NCBI RefSeq assembly: GCF_905115235.1
Contig: NC_051852.1
Coordinates: 119,178,027 to 119,242,026 of the forward strand
DNA from: Hermetia illucens
Taxonomy: Eukaryota; Arthropoda; Insecta; Diptera; Stratiomyidae
Length of the DNA stretch: 64,000 nucleotides
Reading direction: 5' to 3'
Both the position numbers and the translations under genes were made by a program. Every line of letters starts with the position of its first letter. The stretch's first letter is position 1. Positions 59,801 through 64,000 of the stretch are shown one piece after another. The notes under the pieces are model-generated. The model had not been told where the DNA came from and did no database searches. It saw only the letters and a program-made list of their open reading frames with translations.

Positions 59801-60775
59801 TTAAACAAAGAAAATATTTTTAAATTTTAGTATAGTGTCGCGGTCGACTTCACTTTCAATTCCAATACGTTTTAGGTCATCATCCGTCATAGTGAACAAC
59901 ACTTCCAAATCGATCTGGAATGAAATCAGAAAAAATCGATTTTCATGTGATTAAACGTAGAGTTTCTTATTTTAGAGAGACATGATGTTTAGACTTAATC
60001 ATAGCCTAGATTTAATAGTACCTCTTCTCTTTCAAATTTTTCAATGTAACCATTAAGTCCAGTGTCTTTCAGCAAGGAGGCTAACGAGACGGGTGCATTC
60101 ATAACGTCATCCTTGAAGCGAACAGATTTCAACTTCTTCGGCTTCAATCCTCTTTGTGCTCTGAGAACTGGATGTAGATTAATGTAATCAGGGGGTAAAA
60201 AATGGTCGAGCCTGCGTTGCCGAATATGCGCTTCCAGGCTAGAAATTTTTAAAAAATTGAGATCTGGGAAGATCTAGTTAGTTAACTCTTAAATTTTAGA
60301 CTTACCCCTCATGACTTGGTCGGGGAGGCCTGAGAATTGGCGGCGGCATTAATGTAAAATCCACGTCCACCACGGTATCATTTGGGTCAAAAATTGTACT
60401 ATCGGCACAGGCTTTTTGCACTGCTTCAGGTGGCGCCCTTTTGAAATTGTACTCTTTCGGGGCATTGAATTCGATTGGGGAAATATCCGGTGAGTGCATG
60501 TAGAATGCGTTCCTTGTTGGGGTGAAACTTCGACGCGAGGGTAGTATATTGTGAAAGTTTGTAATATCACGTAAGCGATCAACACTTGCACAGATATCAG
60601 GAGGAAATTTGAATTTTTGTCCATTTGTTGGCGTCACAATTGCCGAGTAACTTCCTGAAAATAATCGGTTCATTAACATGAATTAAATCAATTAAAAAAA
60701 AATATACTTACTTTTTAGTTCAACATCCTCCATTATTCTGACTCCGTAATGTTGAACTGATGTAATCGTACTCAT
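59801..60775 (-). CDS. SAM-domain protein of unknown function, four exons
   Basis: Exons: 60775-60712, 60654-60306, 60238-60022 and 59914-59801; all GT-AG, phases 1, 2 and 0. The spliced frame is 247 aa, starting MSTITSVQHYGVRIMEDVEL. Residues about 22-140 are proline- and arginine-rich and probably disordered (DISPIEFNAPKEYNF, MPPPILRPPRPSHEG). Then LEAHIRQRRLDHFLPPDYIN and LKPKKLKSVRF. The C-terminal 60 residues fit a SAM domain: LASLLKDTGLNGYIEKFERE, EIDLEVLFTMTDDDLKRIGI, then DRDTILKFKN. SAM domains mediate protein-protein (sometimes RNA) contacts and polymer formation. The poly(A) signal is AATAAA at 59732-59727. Partner and role are unknown; I do not recognise a named orthologue. Confidence 0.85.
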
Positions 60776-61627
60776 TCCAATGAAAATTTACTAATACCAA
60801 AATGGGGAATACTTTATTTCAACAGTTATTCTGTGGCGTTTATCATACCGGGAAATCGACTGAAATGACTAACCGGTTATATTGAACAAAGGAGAATTTA
60901 ATGTAGAAACTGAGCGACTGAATGTGAGGTAAAAACGATTATGCGAGTTTGAGTATTAATAATCCAACGGCCTAGAACTCTTACCAATACATGCATGTTC
61001 GATTCGGGTAACCGATTTGAAAGAGTAGAGGGTGATAAAAAGGTGGCACAAAAAATCAGTTCGATCTGGCATCCGTAGTTATAAGGATATGACTGATTTG
61101 GCTAATTTATTCTTTGTAATTTAAGCTGAATATTTTTGTTTATTCTTGAGAATGACCTTCTAAAACTCTTATCAATACTATTACATAAACCTCATTTAAC
61201 TGAGATTACAACGAAAGGATGAACCATCTAAATCAGAGATAGTCCTGCAGTTATGCAACGCACTATAGTTGCTATGACTTAAGGCTTCATCTGTGAAATC
61301 TGGTAGAATGTTAAGGACTGCCTGCTTGAGGTTATAAATTCCAGTATGTTTCTTATGAGATTTAATCCTTCCTTAGGTCTTCCAGATATTTGGGGCATAA
61401 TACGAGTTGTAATGAATTCCGAAAAGGCCCCAGAAAAAAAAAACAAGTAGCAAATTTGTTGCAGGACTAGTGGATGGAGTCCTTTCAGGTGACTGTTTGC
61501 TAGCCAGTTCGGAAACCAGTAGGTTACAGTTTATTCACGAGTTTTGGAGAACCATGTAGAGAACTATCGGACATGAACTTCGGCATGATAGAAATGAATT
61601 GTTCCATAATGGATGTCATAAATACGC
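60776..61627. other. Spacer, no gene recognised
   Basis: It contains the upstream region of the SAM gene. No transposon ends or coding frames of note. Confidence 0.45.
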
Positions 61628-63170
61628 ATCATTATCAACGGCGCAACAACCAGCATCCGGGCTAGGCCTGCCTTAGTAAGGAACTCCAGGCGTCCCGTTT
61701 TGCGCCGAGGTTCACCAATTCGATATCTCTTAAAGTTGCCTGCCAAAGATGTCCATATTCCAACAGTTTTTTCATCGCTTGCCGCAGAGGGAAAATCTAA
61801 TCTGTTGCTGATTTGGCTGGAGTGATATGGGCCGATGATACTCTGGGTGTAGGCGACTATTCGGCCTAGCAAGATAGCGGAGAATATCTTATAGATAGTA
61901 TTCAGCAATGTGGTTCCTCTATAATTGCTGCACTGAGTGATATCTCCCTCCTTATGTATGGGACAGATGTTGCCAGTCATCAGGCGTTGATCTGCTGTCC
62001 CATACCCTGAGCGTGAGTTGATGAACCACTTAATGCAGTTAGTGGCCTCCATATTTGACCAGTTCGGCTGTAATTCCATCGGCTCCTGGCCCCTTAAATC
62101 GATGGATAGCACAGACAGTTCCTTCTATGCTTGGTGGCGGTATTATCTATCCGTCGTCTCCAGTTGGCGGGACCTACAACTCGCTGATATTTTGCTTGTT
62201 GAGCAGTTCATCAAAGTACTCAACCCAGCGCGCCAATATGCATATTCCGCCCGAAATTAGATTTCCCCTTTGTCTGAGCAGGATGAACATCATTCTGCTG
62301 ACTTGTTGGTAAAGCTCCCGCGTTTGGTGTGGTTGCTCCCTGTACTTTTCGAGTTCAGAGACTTGTTGGTTATCCCAGGTTCGATGAAATCCGTGATAGG
62401 TCTCTGCGCGTGCCTGCGTTCTTTGAGAGTGCAGCATTGCCCGGTATGTAGCATTCTTCCGTTCCATTGCTAACTTACATTTATCGTTGAACCAGCCGTT
62501 CCGATTTTTTTTGTGCGACTGGGGCTAAGTATGTTTGTGGCTGTATCAATGATAATGTTCTTTACGTGGTTGTGAAGATCATTTGTTGACGCTTCATTTC
62601 CATGACCTTTCGTCACTTACGCCTGATTACCGAGGCGATTTGAGACGATATTGTTATTCGAGTTCGGAATACTATGTCAACGAGATAGTGGTCGGAGTCT
62701 ATATTGGCCCCCAATATGCTCTGATATTCATCAAAGTTGAGAGGTGGCGGCGTTCGATTTGAACGTGATCAATTTGGCTGAAAGTGGTCCCGTCCCGAGA
62801 ATTCCACGTATATTTCTGCGCAGACTAGGTATTTCCAACAACCATTTCGTGTGACACTGCTAGGTGGATAATCCGCAGTCTGTTGTGATTGGTAGTTTTA
62901 TGTAAGCTATGGGAACAAACGTGTCGGCTGTATAAGGGCTCTGCCCCTGCTTGGCTGTTAAAATCTCCAGGTATGATTTTGGTATCATCCCTGATCCAGG
63001 CTTCGAGGGTCCGCTCTGCTGCCTCGCAGAGGGTATCCTTCTTCAGCTCCGCAATCTGTTCTGTAGAGACATGAACTATAATATTGCAAGCTTTTGCATC
63101 AGCCCCATACTTGGATAGGGTATCATCTAACTGTTGATGTTGGTTCAACAGGCGTTTCCTAGGTTTTATG
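61628..63170 (-). mobile_element. RTE-like LINE (family A), internally deleted copy
   Basis: Minus strand, from the right: endonuclease end (IIPGDFNSQAGAE at about 62970), linker (MERKNATYRAMLHSQRTQAR at 62467), RT start (WFINSRSGYGTADQRLMTGN, ICPIHKEGDITQCSNYRGTT at about 61950), LLGRIVAYTQSIIGPYH, then a jump to the 3' end (GCGCCGAGGTTCACCAATTC in the complement) finishing with TTGTTGCGCCGTTGATAATG at 61652-61633. The RT catalytic part is deleted. This copy shows the family's 3' terminus clearly. Confidence 0.8.
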
Positions 63171-63640
63171 CTACATCGTGTATAACAAATATTGCTTGTA
63201 AATAATAACATCCAAACAAGGTAAATAAATGGACTTGAAATATATCACTATCAAGATTTTCAGAAAAAAAGAAACGCAAGCATACCGCATACCAGTATAA
63301 TAGATCATTTTAAGACCCGTAGATTGTAGTGAACGATAATTTGAAAGCGCATAAGTTAAGATCTTGCGCGATTAATACTATATGGGCCCAATAATATAAG
63401 GAGCTGCTGCTACACACTTTCTACACATTGAAGTAGTAGAGATTCTAAAAACCCTCATCTCACAATTTTAGCTAGAAAAATTCAAGACGGAAGCATAAAT
63501 GCTTAGGAACATCAAACTGCTATGTGCACTTTAAGAATTAGAAACTGGTTTCTAAATAATCAAATCAATAAAGCGATGGGCTAACCTAAATAATATTAAA
63601 TATTACTCCGAAATATCTTATCCTAAAAATTTCAACAGAT
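63171..63640. other. Spacer, no gene recognised
   Basis: AT-rich DNA without coding frames of note. Confidence 0.4.
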
Positions 63641-63653
63641 TTAAATAGAGTTG

Positions 63654-63946
63654 TGTCCGGATAGCTGCGTGGTTAAAGCACATGGAAGATCGCGGTTCGA
63701 ATTTCACTGGTGGCAGTGGAATTTGTATCGCGATTTGACGTCGGATACCAATCGACTCAGCTGTGAATAAGTACCTGAGTCAAATCAGGGTAATAATCTC
63801 GGGCGACCGCAATGCTGACCACATTGCTTCTTACAGGGTACTGTAATCCTGTAATGTACCGTTACGGTCTTGAATGAAGTGCTCTAACACACTTCAAGCC
63901 TCTTATCCAATATGGATTGTTGCGCCAACGATTATTATTATTATTA
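63654..63946 (+). mobile_element. tRNA-derived SINE, complete, with 13-bp target duplication
   Basis: Perfect flanking repeats TTAAATAGAGTTG (63641-63653 and 63947-63959) define the ends. The head has an RNA polymerase III A box (TAGCTGCGTGG, 63662-63672) and B box (GGTTCGAAT, 63694-63702), spaced as in a tRNA. The body (GAATAAGTACCTGAGTCAAA; TACCGTTACGGTCTTG) is shared with 13534, 14268 and 52013. The tail is GGATTGTTGCGCCAACG followed by ATT repeats. This is the youngest-looking copy in the window. Confidence 0.93.
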
Positions 63947-64000
63947 TTAAATAGAGTTGCTAATTAATTAATTGGGGCTTTGCGATACTTCGGCTCCCAT

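Noticed and set aside
63654-63730. tRNA gene at the SINE head
   Set aside because: A and B boxes are present but the cloverleaf is incomplete and the unit continues into the SINE body with a target duplication.

Overview
The window is nuclear DNA of an insect, most likely a fly (Diptera). The evidence is short GT-AG introns, an alpha-tubulin almost identical to the fly housekeeping type with an intron straight after the ATG, fly-like SdhC, NHLRC2 and ATP synthase e genes, and a load of R1-clade, RTE-like, Penelope, Tc1/mariner and tRNA-derived SINE repeats. A soldier-fly-like (Hermetia-type) genome would fit, but that is a guess. All assignments are by eye from translated sequence; no database was searched.

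Host genes, left to right: the 3' part of a succinate dehydrogenase cytochrome b560 gene (SdhC, + strand, 1-512, cut by the window edge); NHLRC2 (+, 8487-17934, three exons, 730 aa, with a 7.2 kb first intron full of transposons); a possible terminal exon near 20.7 kb; an alpha-tubulin gene (+, 37098-39095, 450 aa, clear TATA/initiator); ATP synthase subunit e (-, 48174-48631, three small exons, 82 aa); a second, diverged SdhC paralogue (-, 52792-53576) with the same phase-1 intron as the first; a small reading frame at 56731-58616 split by a pogo/Tigger transposon; an exon pair of unknown identity (-, 59423-59703); and a four-exon gene for a 247-aa protein ending in a SAM domain (-, 59801-60775). 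Three of the genes serve the respiratory chain (two SdhC copies, subunit e). A short nuclear copy of mitochondrial atp6 lies next to the subunit e gene. I see no operon-like logic; the genes stand alone between repeats.

Repeats occupy much of the remainder. (1) An interspersed repeat with a terminal hairpin and an internal CTGT array. (2) R1-clade LINEs whose copies end in poly(A) exactly at that CTGT/ACAG array: three independent copies, two of them inside the same point of the repeat. (3) An RTE-like LINE ending in GAT repeats (near-full copy 42018-45078, others at 10.0, 51.6 and 61.6 kb, and two tails head-to-head at 35.7-36.1 kb). (4) A tRNA-derived SINE whose tail resembles the 3' end of that LINE; the copy at 63.65 kb has a perfect 13-bp target duplication. 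(5) A second RTE/BovB-like LINE (24.05-26.73 kb, minus) and a third LINE family at 14.5, 18.7, 22.0 and 55.0 kb. (6) A Penelope-like element (45.9-47.5 kb) with GIY-YIG. (7) An apparently intact Tc1-like transposon with IR/DR ends (39654-41258), a decayed mariner in the NHLRC2 intron, and a pogo/Tigger element with TA duplications. (8) Foldback elements; one (23061-23270) folds into a hammerhead-like ribozyme, and the same core is seen behind the Penelope ORF.

The most interesting signals are the microsatellite-targeted R1 LINE, the hammerhead-like core shared by foldback elements and the Penelope element, and the SINE/LINE tail match. I found no LTR retroelement, retrovirus copy, Polinton, CRISPR array or convincing free-standing tRNA/rRNA gene.
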